From the NCBI RefSeq assembly GCF_002913045.1, contig NZ_PPAF01000008.1, positions 62,001-126,000 on the forward strand: a stretch of 64,000 nucleotides of DNA. Reading direction: 5' to 3'. Position numbers and translations under genes: made by a program. Positions 45,269 through 54,886 of the stretch are shown here, piece after piece. The notes under the pieces are model-generated. The model was not told the origin of the DNA. It saw nothing but the letters and a program-made list of their open reading frames with translations, and did no database searches. The DNA comes from Campylobacter concisus (lineage in GTDB: Bacteria > Campylobacterota > Campylobacteria > Campylobacterales > Campylobacteraceae). The number at the start of each line of letters is the position of its first letter. The stretch's first letter is position 1.

Positions 45269-46687
45269 TTATATGTAGTAAATTTTTAAATTTCTTGAAA
45301 TTTTGCGAGTTGCTTTTATAAATTTAAGACGCTTTTTTAGTATCTCTTCTCTACTTTTATAAATTTGCTTGTAAATTTTACTCTCGAGCCTCTCTTTATC
45401 TGGCATTTCTGGAAGCCTTTTAAGGATACCAAGCCAGACGTCATAGTCTTGAAGATTGCCAAAAATTTCTTGCATCTGCTTTAGCTTCTCTTCATACTTT
45501 TTAAGCCCTTCAAAATAGAAAACTTCACATAAAAACTCGTATGTATATCTCATCTTTTTAAGCTCTATCCTAAGATCATGAAAGCTCTCATTTGGGCAGT
45601 CTTGATTAAGGCTTTTTAGCCTTTTTTGAGCTAAAACTAAAAGCATTCTAAGCTTAAACGAACCAAGGCGCGAAAGGCTTACATCAAAGAGTTTTGACTT
45701 ATAAAATTCACCCTCATTTAAAAATATCTCCCACTCTTTTAAAAATGCGTAGTTTTCTTCGTTACCAAGGTAGCTTTTTACATTTTCATACTCTAAATCT
45801 AGAGCCTTTTTCACAAAATATATAGGCTCATTTGCATGTTTTTGCTCGTTTAAAAAGCTCAAAAATACATCCAAATCTCGCTTTTTGTTTGTCGAGTTTG
45901 CAAGCATTTTAAAATTCTCACCAAAAAAAAGTGTCACTTTCTCATCAAAAACGCCACTAAAAATTTTAAGGATCGATCTAACCTTTCTTAAATTTACGCG
46001 AAGCTCATGCAAAACTTCTTCATCTTTGTCTATCAAATACTGGTTTTTTAGCCTTTTTATTACTTTAAAAATACTAACAAAAAGGACTCTTAGCGCCTCG
46101 CCGCTTTTTAGATTTGCAGCAAAATTTGGAAGAATTTCTTTTTCTTTTATGATCTTATAGGCTCTTTTGTAGTCGATTTGTTCATTTTCATTAGCATGGA
46201 TGGCAAGAAATTTGTTTTTATATCTTTTATCGCAAGTTACATCACTTAGGCAAAAATTTTCTAAAAATGGTGGCAGCTTGAAAAAGACGGCTTCATTTTC
46301 ATCGCTAAATTCGATTTCAAATGTACAAAGCCCGTTTAGTTCATTTTTAAAAATATCGATATTGCAAGGATTGTTATTTAGTTTAAAAGTGTATCTATCT
46401 TTTAAGATGACGCTACCGATGCGGTTTTTAAGAGCCTTTTTAAACTCCACTTTTTCGCAAAATTCTTCATTTTCTTCTCTGATTAGATCTTTGCCGATCT
46501 TTACAGTTTTTATAAATTTATCCTCTTCACTTCGAAAGCGAATCTCTTCATTTTGCGTTATCTTGGTATAAAATTGAGAAATTTCAAGATGTTTAAAGAC
46601 TACTCCAGCTTCTTTTAAAAAATCTAGAATTTGAGAATTTTTGAGTAAAAATTTACGCTCTATCTCCAAACTCACATTTTTCTCCAA
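45269..46687 (-). CDS. CYTH and CHAD domain protein
   Basis: 472 aa. The N-terminal CYTH (triphosphate tunnel) domain begins LEIERKFLLK with the ExExK metal/phosphate motif at about 7-11 and spreads further charged strands to about 165. The C-terminal CHAD domain (about 205-470) is all helical with conserved basic and His positions, e.g. VLHELRVNLRKVRSIL and FHDLRIELKKMRYTYEFL. Both domains bind polyphosphate or other phosphates, so triphosphatase activity or polyphosphate binding is likely. Follows perR after its terminator and leads into ubiE. Confidence 0.85.
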   Translation of the reverse strand: MEKNVSLEIERKFLLKNSQILDFLKEAGVVFKHLEISQFYTKITQNEEIRFRSEEDKFIKTVKIGKDLIREENEEFCEKVEFKKALKNRIGSVILKDRYTFKLNNNPCNIDIFKNELNGLCTFEIEFSDENEAVFFKLPPFLENFCLSDVTCDKRYKNKFLAIHANENEQIDYKRAYKIIKEKEILPNFAANLKSGEALRVLFVSIFKVIKRLKNQYLIDKDEEVLHELRVNLRKVRSILKIFSGVFDEKVTLFFGENFKMLANSTNKKRDLDVFLSFLNEQKHANEPIYFVKKALDLEYENVKSYLGNEENYAFLKEWEIFLNEGEFYKSKLFDVSLSRLGSFKLRMLLVLAQKRLKSLNQDCPNESFHDLRIELKKMRYTYEFLCEVFYFEGLKKYEEKLKQMQEIFGNLQDYDVWLGILKRLPEMPDKERLESKIYKQIYKSREEILKKRLKFIKATRKISRNLKIYYI

Positions 46688-46783
46688 AATTTTTTGTTCA
46701 TTTTAGCAAGTTAGTGCTTAAAACAATGAGAAAAATGCTAAATCTAGGTTTATTTTAAAAGTATTTTTATAAGAAAAAAGATG

Positions 46784-46815
46784 GAATTTATGCTGCTAAA
46801 TAGCAACATAAATTC
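46784..46815 (-). terminator. Rho-independent terminator of perR
   Basis: On the minus strand GAATTTATGTTGC and GCAGCATAAATTC form a thirteen-pair stem (one G-U) with a six-base loop, directly at the perR stop codon, followed by CATCTTTTTTC. A clean terminator, so the CYTH/CHAD gene must have its own promoter in the rest of the 127-bp gap. Confidence 0.85.
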
Positions 46816-47225
46816 TACTTACAGTGTTTACAGCTTTTTACGCTAGCTACGATATTTAGACGTTCTATTATATTTCCGATCTTCTTTTCTAGTGCCTCTT
46901 GATATTTGCCAAGCTCAGCATCATCGTAGCTCACGTCCTCAACGCTTCCACAGCTTTCGCAAACTACATGAATATGTGGATATTCGTAGATGTCGTATCT
47001 AGCTTTTTGATTGACGATATTTACTTCGACTACGAGACCTTCGTCTTTTAAAGTATTTAAATTTTTATAAACTGTCGCAAGAGAAACTGATGGGCTCTCT
47101 TTTAAAATCTCATCATAAAGCTCATCAATCGTTGGATGCGTGTGGCGATCAAGAATTCTTAAAACGCTAAGGCGCTGTGGCGTGACTTTTAGCCCAGATT
47201 GCTTTAATAATGATACGTATTGCAT
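46815..47225 (-). CDS. perR: Peroxide-responsive Fur-family repressor PerR
   Basis: 136-aa metalloregulator; in Campylobacter PerR represses catalase and alkyl hydroperoxide reductase genes. The N-terminal winged helix includes LKVTPQRLSVLRIL (12-25) and SVSLATVYKNLNTLKDEGLV (47-66). The C-terminal dimerisation domain has HIHVVCESCG (84-93) and CKHCK at the end, giving two CxxC zinc sites (C89/C92, C132/C135). PerR is favoured over Fur by length (Fur is ~157 aa) and by the dxs-perR order known from C. jejuni. AT-rich palindromic sequence at 47240-47297 could be an operator, but I cannot pin a box. Confidence 0.87.
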   Translation of the reverse strand: MQYVSLLKQSGLKVTPQRLSVLRILDRHTHPTIDELYDEILKESPSVSLATVYKNLNTLKDEGLVVEVNIVNQKARYDIYEYPHIHVVCESCGSVEDVSYDDAELGKYQEALEKKIGNIIERLNIVASVKSCKHCK

Positions 47226-47297
47226 AATGCTTTTCCTTGTTTTTATTTTGGCTTATGCTAGCAAAAATAATATTAAACGTTACTTTATTAAATGATA

Positions 47298-49124
47298 TTA
47301 ATTATTTTCTAGTAAATTTTTGGTAATCTGCTCGGCACTTATACCAAGATACTTTTCAACATCAGCAGTTGAACCATGTGGGATAAATTTATCTTCATAC
47401 TCAAAGCTAATGACGCTTATATTTGAAATTTTATTTTCTTGTAAAAATGCACTTACTATCTCACCAATACCACCTTTTTTGGCACTATCGCTAAAGATGT
47501 ACCATTTTTTAGTGCGTTTTGCAAGATCCAGTAAAAGCTCACTATCAAGCGGCTTTGCAAAGACAAGATCAACCAATATCGCATCAAGCTTGCCACTTAG
47601 TAAATTTCTAACCAAATTTGCCCTACCAACGCCGTTACCATAGCCTAAAAATGCGATATCACTCTTTGCGTCAGCTAAAATTTCACCCTTGCCAAACTCA
47701 AGTGGCTTAGCTTCAAACTCATCTCTTAAGATAAATGCCCCACGCGGATATCTAAATGCGCTAACACCCTTGTAAGAGTAGGCAAATTCCATAACATTTT
47801 TCATACTCTCTTCGCATCTTGGGGCAAAAAGAACCATGTTTGGCACAGCGTTTAAAAAGCTTATATCAAACGCACCCTGATGCGTTTCGCCATCCTCACC
47901 TACGATACCAGCCCTATCCATCGCAAACGTGATGTTTAAATTTAAAATAGAAGCATCGTGAATGACCTGATCGTAGGCTCTTTGCATAAATGTCGAGTAT
48001 ATCGCGACAAATGGCTTAAAGCCCTCTTTTGCCATGGCTGACATAGATGTGACTGCATGCTGCTCAGCTATCGCTACGTCCCAAAAGCGGTCTGGAAATT
48101 CTTGTATCAAGGCGTCCATACCAGTACCTGTTGGCATCGCGGCCGTTACGCCAACGATGTCACTATGCTCTCTTGCCATCTTTAAAAGCCGCTCGCTAAA
48201 GATCGCCGTGGCTGACTTGTTTGACTGTCTTTTGATAAATTCGCCACTTTTTAGATCAAATGGCCCAACTCCGTGCCAATTTTCATAGCACCCCTCAGCA
48301 AATTCATATCCTTTGCCCTTTAGTGTCTGCACATGAACAATGACTGGTTTTTTCATACTTTTTGCTGTCTCAAATGTGCTAAGAAGTGCGCCTAAATCGT
48401 GTCCATCAACTGGCCCAATATACTCAAGTCCAAGCTCTTCAAAAAACATGCCAGGAGTTATAAGCCTTATACCCTCTTCGATACGCCTAGCCATATATGC
48501 AGCTGAATCTGGCATATAGCTTAGAAATTTCTCAACCCTGCCCTTAAATTTTTGATAAAACTGCCCTGCCATCATCTGGCTTAGATACTTGCTAAGCGCG
48601 CCTATGGGCTTGCTTATGCTCATCTCGTTGTCGTTTAGGATGATGACGCAAGGGTACTTTCTATCGCCTAGCTCATTTAGCGCCTCGTACGCCATTCCGC
48701 CACTTAGTGAGCCATCGCCTATGACAGTTACTGGGATACGATCTTCGTTTTTAAGTTTTATAGCCTTTGCAGCACCAACTGCAAGCGAAATGGATGTCGA
48801 GCTATGACCTGCCACAAAGTAGTCAAAGTTACTCTCGCTTGGCTTTGTATAGCCACTGATGCCGTTAAATTTTCTAAGCGTATCAAAGCTCTCCCAGCGT
48901 CCAGTCAGCAGCTTATGTGCATAGCTTTGGTGGCTCACATCAAAAATAAATGGATCTTTTGTCACATCAAAAATTTTATGCATCGCCACAATGATCTCAA
49001 CTGCACCGATGTTTGAGCTAAGGTGACCGCCATTTTTGCTAACGGTGGCTAAAATTTTATCCCTGATGTCATGACAAAGTGCGTTTAGTTCATCAACATC
49101 TAAACTTTTAACGTCTTTATTCAT
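47298..49124 (-). CDS. dxs: 1-deoxy-D-xylulose-5-phosphate synthase Dxs
   Basis: First enzyme of the MEP isoprenoid pathway; uses thiamine pyrophosphate. The 608 aa show VSHQSYAHKLLTGR, the TPP-binding motif GDGSLSGGMAYEALN with ILNDNEMSIS after it (about 130-165), GPVDGHDLGAL near 240, and the transketolase segment DRAGIVGEDGETHQGAFD near 400. Normal length. It overlaps fliH by 8 bp, so isoprenoid synthesis is read in the same transcript as flagellar base genes. perR is 72 bp downstream. Confidence 0.95.
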   Translation of the reverse strand: MNKDVKSLDVDELNALCHDIRDKILATVSKNGGHLSSNIGAVEIIVAMHKIFDVTKDPFIFDVSHQSYAHKLLTGRWESFDTLRKFNGISGYTKPSESNFDYFVAGHSSTSISLAVGAAKAIKLKNEDRIPVTVIGDGSLSGGMAYEALNELGDRKYPCVIILNDNEMSISKPIGALSKYLSQMMAGQFYQKFKGRVEKFLSYMPDSAAYMARRIEEGIRLITPGMFFEELGLEYIGPVDGHDLGALLSTFETAKSMKKPVIVHVQTLKGKGYEFAEGCYENWHGVGPFDLKSGEFIKRQSNKSATAIFSERLLKMAREHSDIVGVTAAMPTGTGMDALIQEFPDRFWDVAIAEQHAVTSMSAMAKEGFKPFVAIYSTFMQRAYDQVIHDASILNLNITFAMDRAGIVGEDGETHQGAFDISFLNAVPNMVLFAPRCEESMKNVMEFAYSYKGVSAFRYPRGAFILRDEFEAKPLEFGKGEILADAKSDIAFLGYGNGVGRANLVRNLLSGKLDAILVDLVFAKPLDSELLLDLAKRTKKWYIFSDSAKKGGIGEIVSAFLQENKISNISVISFEYEDKFIPHGSTADVEKYLGISAEQITKNLLENN

Positions 49125-49980
49125 TATTTACCAGCATTTTTAGTTTTTCTAGCCTTGTTTGTATAGTCGCATCGATATTGCCACCATCACTTATAATAAC
49201 CACACCGCCTTTGCTTATAGCATCATCAGCACTTATCTTGACGTGTTCATTCTTGCTAAATTGCTCTTTTAGATACTCACTATCTTCAGGATTTACACGA
49301 ATTTCTATATTTTTGACATTACTTAGCTCTTTTATAAGCGAGCTTGCTAGATGATGAGCGATCTGATTTGAAGAGGTTGAAATTTCTTTATCGATTACTT
49401 CTTTTGCGATTTTTATAGCAGTTTGACCAAGCTCACCCTCGATCTTATTTAAAAACTCATCAAATTTAACGTACTGCTCTTCAAGTTTTGCAGCTGAAGT
49501 GCTAAATCTAGCCTCTAACTCATTTATCCTTGCTTCATTTGCCGCATTTGCTTGGGCGATACCCTCATTTTTGCCATCCTCTTTTGCACGAGAAATTTCA
49601 GCCTCAAGGCGTTTAGCAAATTCGCTCTCTTGATTTTCTATTTGCATTTGAAGTTTGATGATATTGCTACTTAGCTCATCTGTTTTTTTAAGCAGTTCTT
49701 CGACAAAGCTCGACTCACCTGCTTGCTGTATTTGTGGACTTTGAGCCTGAGGAGCAAAGTGATTTTGTGAGTTTGCCTGCGTTTGGTGGCTAGTTTGAGG
49801 AATGAAATTTTCACCCTTTTGCCCAAAATTTTGCTCACTTAGCTCTTCACTAAGATTATTTTCTTCTATCAATACAGGAGCACTATCTGCGGCTCGCTCT
49901 CCAACTCCAAGCACCTTAAATCTGTAATTTTCTATAAAGTGAGCTGGAGAAGTTTCACTGGTTATTACGCTGCTTTTCAT
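49117..49980 (-). CDS. fliH: Flagellar assembly protein FliH
   Basis: Negative regulator and stator of the FliI export ATPase. 287 aa. A long polar N-terminal part rich in Gln/Asn (about 55-100), then a coiled-coil rod (ELSSNIIKLQMQIENQ to about 175), and a C-terminal FliH domain with AIKIAKEVIDKEIS and NPEDSEYLKEQF, ending in ISDGGNIDATIQTRLEKL, the usual FliH/YscL closing pattern. It overlaps fliG by 4 bp and dxs by 8 bp. The name is supported by the fliF-fliG-fliH order. Confidence 0.9.
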   Translation of the reverse strand: MKSSVITSETSPAHFIENYRFKVLGVGERAADSAPVLIEENNLSEELSEQNFGQKGENFIPQTSHQTQANSQNHFAPQAQSPQIQQAGESSFVEELLKKTDELSSNIIKLQMQIENQESEFAKRLEAEISRAKEDGKNEGIAQANAANEARINELEARFSTSAAKLEEQYVKFDEFLNKIEGELGQTAIKIAKEVIDKEISTSSNQIAHHLASSLIKELSNVKNIEIRVNPEDSEYLKEQFSKNEHVKISADDAISKGGVVIISDGGNIDATIQTRLEKLKMLVNNE

Positions 49981-51011
49981 TCTATCATCTCATCTGCTTC
50001 GCCGACTTGGAACACACCTTGATCAGCTAGAGTTTGCACTGTCTCTACTATGCGTCTTTGAGCCTCTTCAACATCTTTTACACGCACCGCACCAAGATAT
50101 TGCATCTCCTCTTTAAAAGCTTCTGCTGCACGCTGAGACATATTTGATAAAAATTTATCCTTTATGCCGTCGCTTGAGCCCTTAAATGCGACCATAAGGT
50201 CTTTTTTGTCGACATTTTTAAGAATTTCTCTAATCGCAGTTGCGTTAAGGTTGATAATATCTTCAAATGTAAACATAAGCTCTTTAATCGTTGTTGCAAG
50301 CTTATCATCGCTTTGCTCAATACGCTCAATCGTGCTTTTACTAGCTTTTTGCCCAAGTCTATTAAGCACTTCTGCCACAGCTCTTGGACCGCCAACTTCG
50401 ACTTTATAAGATGTAAGACTTTCGAGTTTACCCTCAAGTACGGTTGAAACACGCTTAATTACCGATGGGCTAATATCACCAAGATTTGCCATTCTAATAA
50501 CGACTTCGCTTCTTAGCTCATCTGAGAAAAAGCTAAGCGTTTCAGCAGCACTTGTTGAGTCCATGTGAGCTAGTATTAGCGCTATGGTTTGAGGGTGCTC
50601 TTTTATGATAAAGTCTGCGAGTTGCTGTGGTTTTATCTTATCAAGATAGCCAAAGCTTTTTGAGTTTTCCATGCTTTTTGCAAGCTTGTCTAAAATTTTC
50701 TGAGCTGCCTCTGGACCAAATGTGCGGTACAAAATTTCTTTTGCGTACTCTAAACCGCCACTTCTCATATATTGATTTGACTGCATTAGCGCGTAAAATT
50801 CTTCTAGTACGGCACTTGCGACTTGTTTGTCTATGTTTTTCGCGGTTGCGATATAGCCTGAAATTTCAGTGATGACATCAACATCCATGTGAGAAAATAT
50901 AAGAGCAGTTGCCTCTTCGCCAAGCTGAATCAGCAAAATAGCAATCTTTTCAGGCATCGATAGATCATCATAAATCATTTTTTGCTTGTCATTTAGCTTT
51001 ATTGACATCAA
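49977..51011 (-). CDS. fliG: Flagellar motor switch protein FliG
   Basis: Rotor protein between MS ring and C ring that takes torque from the stator. 344 aa with the three FliG domains. The N-terminal part binds FliF (LSMPEKIAILLIQLGEEAT). The middle part holds the EHPQTIALILAHMDS motif (about 137-151). The C-terminal torque domain has VFKGSSDGIKDKFLSNMSQRAAE-type charged helix (about 283-305). All conserved charged residues of the torque helix appear present. Overlaps fliF by 4 bp and fliH by 4 bp. Confidence 0.95.
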   Translation of the reverse strand: MMSIKLNDKQKMIYDDLSMPEKIAILLIQLGEEATALIFSHMDVDVITEISGYIATAKNIDKQVASAVLEEFYALMQSNQYMRSGGLEYAKEILYRTFGPEAAQKILDKLAKSMENSKSFGYLDKIKPQQLADFIIKEHPQTIALILAHMDSTSAAETLSFFSDELRSEVVIRMANLGDISPSVIKRVSTVLEGKLESLTSYKVEVGGPRAVAEVLNRLGQKASKSTIERIEQSDDKLATTIKELMFTFEDIINLNATAIREILKNVDKKDLMVAFKGSSDGIKDKFLSNMSQRAAEAFKEEMQYLGAVRVKDVEEAQRRIVETVQTLADQGVFQVGEADEMIE

Positions 51012-52705
51012 ATTTCCTTACGCATATTAAAGTCGCTGTCATTTTTTACCATATCTTGAAGTAGCATTGCTATCTCTTCATTTCTTTCTGTGATGATCGC
51101 TCTCATTTTCTCAAGTAAAACATCGTATTTTAATTCATCTTCATTAAAATCGCCACTAAGTCCTAGTTGCTCTTCGACCTTTTTGCGAGCAGCTTTAAAT
51201 TTCTCAAGTGTATCTTCAGCATCTACCTCAATATCTTCAAGACCATCTTGAACTTGCTCCTCTTCTTCTTTTGTCTCTTCAAGCATCTTTTGCATAAATG
51301 GCACAATGACTTTTTTATAGAAAATATAAAGCAACAATGCTGCAAAAATATATTTTAGTAGTGGCATAAATGGCACCACATAGTTATTCACAAAGCCATC
51401 CATTTTCTCACTAGCGCTTATATCTTTGCCGGTTTTAAACTCAAAGTTATCTAAGCTTACTTCATCGCCTCTATTTTGGTTATAGCCGATTGATTGTTTG
51501 ATTAAATTTGTGATTGATTCTCTTTGCTCTTTAGAAAGTGGAGTAAATTCCACCTCGCCAGTTGGCTTGCCGTTGCTATCTTTTTTACTCTGATAAAGTC
51601 CGTCTATAACGACAGCCGCACTCACTCTATTTATGCTAGCAAACTGTCCTTTGATGCTTGTTACTTTCTTTGAAATTTCATAGTTTGTCTGCTGTGAGCT
51701 TTTATTGTACTGCTCTTTTAAAGTGTTATCATCAAGGCCTTGAACAGGGCCTATGTTGCTAACCGCACCTGGTACGCCGCCCACTTCATTTGGTGCTGAG
51801 CCTTGGCGTTTTTCCTCGATATTGCTTTCACTTCTTACGACGTTATTTGGGTCATAAACTTCACTTTTTGTATCTTTTTTGTCAAAGTCAAAGTCGATAT
51901 TTACCTTTGCTACGACCTTGTCCGCACCGCCCACGATAGGAGCTAGCACATTTACGATCTTTTGCTCATAGTTATTTTCAAACTCACGTTTATAGCGTAT
52001 CTGCTGGGCTATAGCGTCACTATCAAACTCACCATCTTCATCGCCAAGTGCGACGCCGTCTTGATTTACTATCTTGACATTTTCTGTGCTTAAATTTGTA
52101 ACTGAGGCAGCAACTAGGTTTTTAATGCCAAAAATTTGCTTCGCATTTAAACTAACGCCTGGCTTTAGCTCAACGACGATAGAAGCGGTTGGCAGTGCTT
52201 GTCTTTCAGTAAAGACGCTCTCTTTAGGGATAGCGATACGAACAGTCGCTTTTTGGATAGAAGAAAGACTCTCGATCGTTCTAGCTAGCTCACCCTCAAG
52301 CGCTCTTTGAAATTTTACTCTCTGCTCGGCATCAGTCGCACCAAATTCTTGCTTATCAAAAATTTCAAAGCCGATTTTGCTCTCTTTTGGTATTCCAAGC
52401 GTTGCAACAGCGATACGCTCTTTATAGACATCACTCGTTGGCACAAGAATAGTGCCTTCGTTTGCTAATTTATATTTAATTCCATCTTTGTTTAGCTGAT
52501 CAAGTATTAAGGCAGAATCATTTGGGCTAATGTTTTCAAAAAGGACGCTATAACCTGCAAAATTTTCATTTTTGCTTTTATAAAGTGTTAAAAACACTAA
52601 AAATGCCACGACCAAGATGATAGAGCTAGCTGCAACGATTTTTTGCTTTAATGAAAGCTTTTGATAAATTTGACTTATTTGATGAAGTAATGCCTTAAAA
52701 TCCAT
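51008..52705 (-). CDS. fliF: Flagellar MS-ring protein FliF
   Basis: Forms the membrane ring on which the flagellum is built. 565 aa. TM1 at about 24-42 (IVAASSIILVVAFLVFLTLY), a large periplasmic region with ring-building motifs (GTILVPTSDVYKERI, ALEGELARTIESL near 135), a Ser/Gly-rich loop (about 300-340), TM2 at about 448-466, and an acidic cytosolic tail that binds FliG. Its completion feeds the FlgSR signal in Campylobacter. FlgS is also in this window. Start is 4 bp downstream of the hisC stop. Confidence 0.95.
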   Translation of the reverse strand: MDFKALLHQISQIYQKLSLKQKIVAASSIILVVAFLVFLTLYKSKNENFAGYSVLFENISPNDSALILDQLNKDGIKYKLANEGTILVPTSDVYKERIAVATLGIPKESKIGFEIFDKQEFGATDAEQRVKFQRALEGELARTIESLSSIQKATVRIAIPKESVFTERQALPTASIVVELKPGVSLNAKQIFGIKNLVAASVTNLSTENVKIVNQDGVALGDEDGEFDSDAIAQQIRYKREFENNYEQKIVNVLAPIVGGADKVVAKVNIDFDFDKKDTKSEVYDPNNVVRSESNIEEKRQGSAPNEVGGVPGAVSNIGPVQGLDDNTLKEQYNKSSQQTNYEISKKVTSIKGQFASINRVSAAVVIDGLYQSKKDSNGKPTGEVEFTPLSKEQRESITNLIKQSIGYNQNRGDEVSLDNFEFKTGKDISASEKMDGFVNNYVVPFMPLLKYIFAALLLYIFYKKVIVPFMQKMLEETKEEEEQVQDGLEDIEVDAEDTLEKFKAARKKVEEQLGLSGDFNEDELKYDVLLEKMRAIITERNEEIAMLLQDMVKNDSDFNMRKEI

Positions 52706-52709
52706 ATCC

Positions 52710-53807
52710 CTACTTTAAAATTTGCTTTAATTCTTCAAAAACCCTATCGTTTTGCCATGCCTGACCGATGGTGATTCTCACCGCATTTAAGGCATAGCTT
52801 TTTAGATCTCGCAAAATTATACCCTTTTTTAGCATCTTTTCGCATATCTGGCTTGATTTTGGCTCGTTAAATTTAAAAGTTATGAAATTCGTATAGCTTG
52901 GGATAAACTCAATGCCATTTTGCTTTGCAAATTCTTCATATCTCTTCATTTGCTCAAAGTTATTTTGCATGGTTTGCTGCACAAACTCATCATCACCAAG
53001 TGCCACGATCGCAGCTCTTAGGCTTGGAGTTGTGATGTTAAACGGAGCTCTTAGTTTTGAGAGAGCACCTATGATCTCTTCATTTGCCACACCATATCCC
53101 ACGCGCATACCACCAAGCGCATAAGCTTTAGAAAATGTTCCAAGATAGATGGCATTTTTAAATTTCACCACCTCGCTTGGCCTTATCTCTTTTTTGCTAT
53201 CTTTAAATTTTGCAAATTCATTGTAGGCACAATCAAGCACAACAAGCGTGTTTTCACCAATATTTTTTATAAATTTATAGACCTCATCGGCATCGATGCA
53301 CTCGCCCAAAGGGTTGTTTGGCAGGCAAAGAAAAATGATAGAAATTTCATCTTTGTGCGCGTTATAAATTTCTAAAAACTCACCCAGATCATGCTCTACA
53401 CTCTTTGTGCGGTAAATTTTAGCTCCAGTTTGTTTTGCATAAATTTCATACATCGCAAATGTCACACCAGCCATCAAAACGCCACTTTGCTTATTTGTCT
53501 TTGCGTGAAGTGCGTATTCTATGATCTGGTCACTTCCAGAGCCGATGATTAAATTTTTGCTAGTTACGCCAAATTTCTTAGCCAGCCCTTCTTTTAGCTC
53601 AAAGTAACTATCGTCTGGATAGAGATGCGCTTTTTTAGCGACCTCTTTTAGCGTCTCCTCTACGCGTTTGCTCGTACCAAAAGGGTTTTCGTTACTAGCT
53701 AGCTTGATTACATCTTTTGCCTCGATACCAAATTCTCTAACTACAAGCTCGATTGGCTTTCCAGCCTCGTAATTTACTAGATCATCTAAAAAGTCATTAA
53801 ATTTCAT
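52710..53807 (-). CDS. hisC: Histidinol-phosphate aminotransferase HisC
   Basis: Transaminates imidazole acetol phosphate in histidine synthesis; in this group it may also act on aromatic keto acids, in line with its place beside pheA. 365 aa. [12 protein letters not shown] (36-47), CLPNNPLGE (161-169), VLDCAYNEF (190-198) and the PLP lysine K227 in [11 protein letters not shown] are all kept, and RVGYG follows. Start ATG shares one base with the pheA stop. fliF follows four bases after its stop. Confidence 0.92.
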   Translation of the reverse strand: MKFNDFLDDLVNYEAGKPIELVVREFGIEAKDVIKLASNENPFGTSKRVEETLKEVAKKAHLYPDDSYFELKEGLAKKFGVTSKNLIIGSGSDQIIEYALHAKTNKQSGVLMAGVTFAMYEIYAKQTGAKIYRTKSVEHDLGEFLEIYNAHKDEISIIFLCLPNNPLGECIDADEVYKFIKNIGENTLVVLDCAYNEFAKFKDSKKEIRPSEVVKFKNAIYLGTFSKAYALGGMRVGYGVANEEIIGALSKLRAPFNITTPSLRAAIVALGDDEFVQQTMQNNFEQMKRYEEFAKQNGIEFIPSYTNFITFKFNEPKSSQICEKMLKKGIILRDLKSYALNAVRITIGQAWQNDRVFEELKQILK

Positions 53808-54886
53808 TACTCATCTCCGTTTAAATAGCTTCCAAGCCATGTTATCTCAGCGCCACTCTCTTTTGCGAGTTCAAAGGCGTTTTGCACCTTCTCATCGTCG
53901 ATATGCCCTTCAAAGTCAAGGTAAAAAATAGACTTAAATTCGCGTTGCTTAATAGGGCGTGACTCAAGTTTTGTGATATTGATATTTTCATTTTTAAAGA
54001 TAGAAAGCAGATCAGCAAGGCGTCCTGGACTATGATCAGTTTTTGCTAGGATCGAAGTTTTCGAGCTTTCAACTCTTGCATTTTTAAAATCGCTTAAAAT
54101 CAAAAATCTCGTTCTATTAGCCATATTGTCTTCAATCGTCTCATAAACGATCGGTACGTTATAAATTTTTGCTGCGATCTTTGAGCAAATGGCAGCTGAA
54201 TTTCTATCCATTGATGCCATATATGCAGCTGCTGCGGTTGATTTTGCTGGGATAAATTCGACCTCATTTAACAGGTGATCTTCTAAAAATTTACGGCACT
54301 GGTTGTAGCCTTGCGGATGCGAGTAAATTCGCTTTATCTCTTTTAAATTTTCATTTATGCTAACAAAGCTATGATGGATATCCACATAAAGCTCAGCAAC
54401 TATTTTTATATCACTAAATTTACTCAAACAATCAAGCGTAGCGCCAACAGCGCCTTCGGTATTATTTTCAATAGGCACAACGCCATATTTCGCCTCTTTT
54501 TGAGCTAGCTTTGTAAAAACCGCCTCGATGGTCGCAAGTGGCAAATATGAACTCATCGCACCAAATCTACTCTGAGCCGCCTGATGCGTGTAAGTGCCTT
54601 CAGGCCCTAAATAGACGATCTTTTGAGGCATTTCTAAATTTCTACTTACAGCAAAAATTTCAAGATAAATGGCTTCAATAGCAGCTTTATTTAAAGCTTT
54701 GTCTTTGCTAAGACTAGTTAGTCGGTTTATGATGGCTCGCTCACGCTCAGGACGATATATAGGCGTCCCACTAGTTTGTTTTAGCTTGCCGATTTGCTCA
54801 ACTAAAATCATCCTTTCATTTAGTTTATTTAAGATGAGATCATCGATCGCATCGATCTCTTTTCTAAGCTCATTTAGCTCTTGCAT
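53807..54886 (-). CDS. pheA: Bifunctional chorismate mutase / prephenate dehydratase PheA
   Basis: Two steps of phenylalanine synthesis on one chain, 359 aa. The chorismate mutase domain (about 1-85, [20 protein letters not shown]) is followed by prephenate dehydratase from [14 protein letters not shown] (about 91) with the catalytic TRF motif in NRTRFLIL, and an ACT domain with KLESRPIK for feedback by phenylalanine. The start is taken at ATG 54886 (GGAG seven bases upstream). A longer frame to 54940 would add 18 residues out of the lysA end and lacks support. Overlaps lysA by 17 bp and hisC by 1 bp. Confidence 0.93.
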   Translation of the reverse strand: MQELNELRKEIDAIDDLILNKLNERMILVEQIGKLKQTSGTPIYRPERERAIINRLTSLSKDKALNKAAIEAIYLEIFAVSRNLEMPQKIVYLGPEGTYTHQAAQSRFGAMSSYLPLATIEAVFTKLAQKEAKYGVVPIENNTEGAVGATLDCLSKFSDIKIVAELYVDIHHSFVSINENLKEIKRIYSHPQGYNQCRKFLEDHLLNEVEFIPAKSTAAAAYMASMDRNSAAICSKIAAKIYNVPIVYETIEDNMANRTRFLILSDFKNARVESSKTSILAKTDHSPGRLADLLSIFKNENINITKLESRPIKQREFKSIFYLDFEGHIDDEKVQNAFELAKESGAEITWLGSYLNGDE

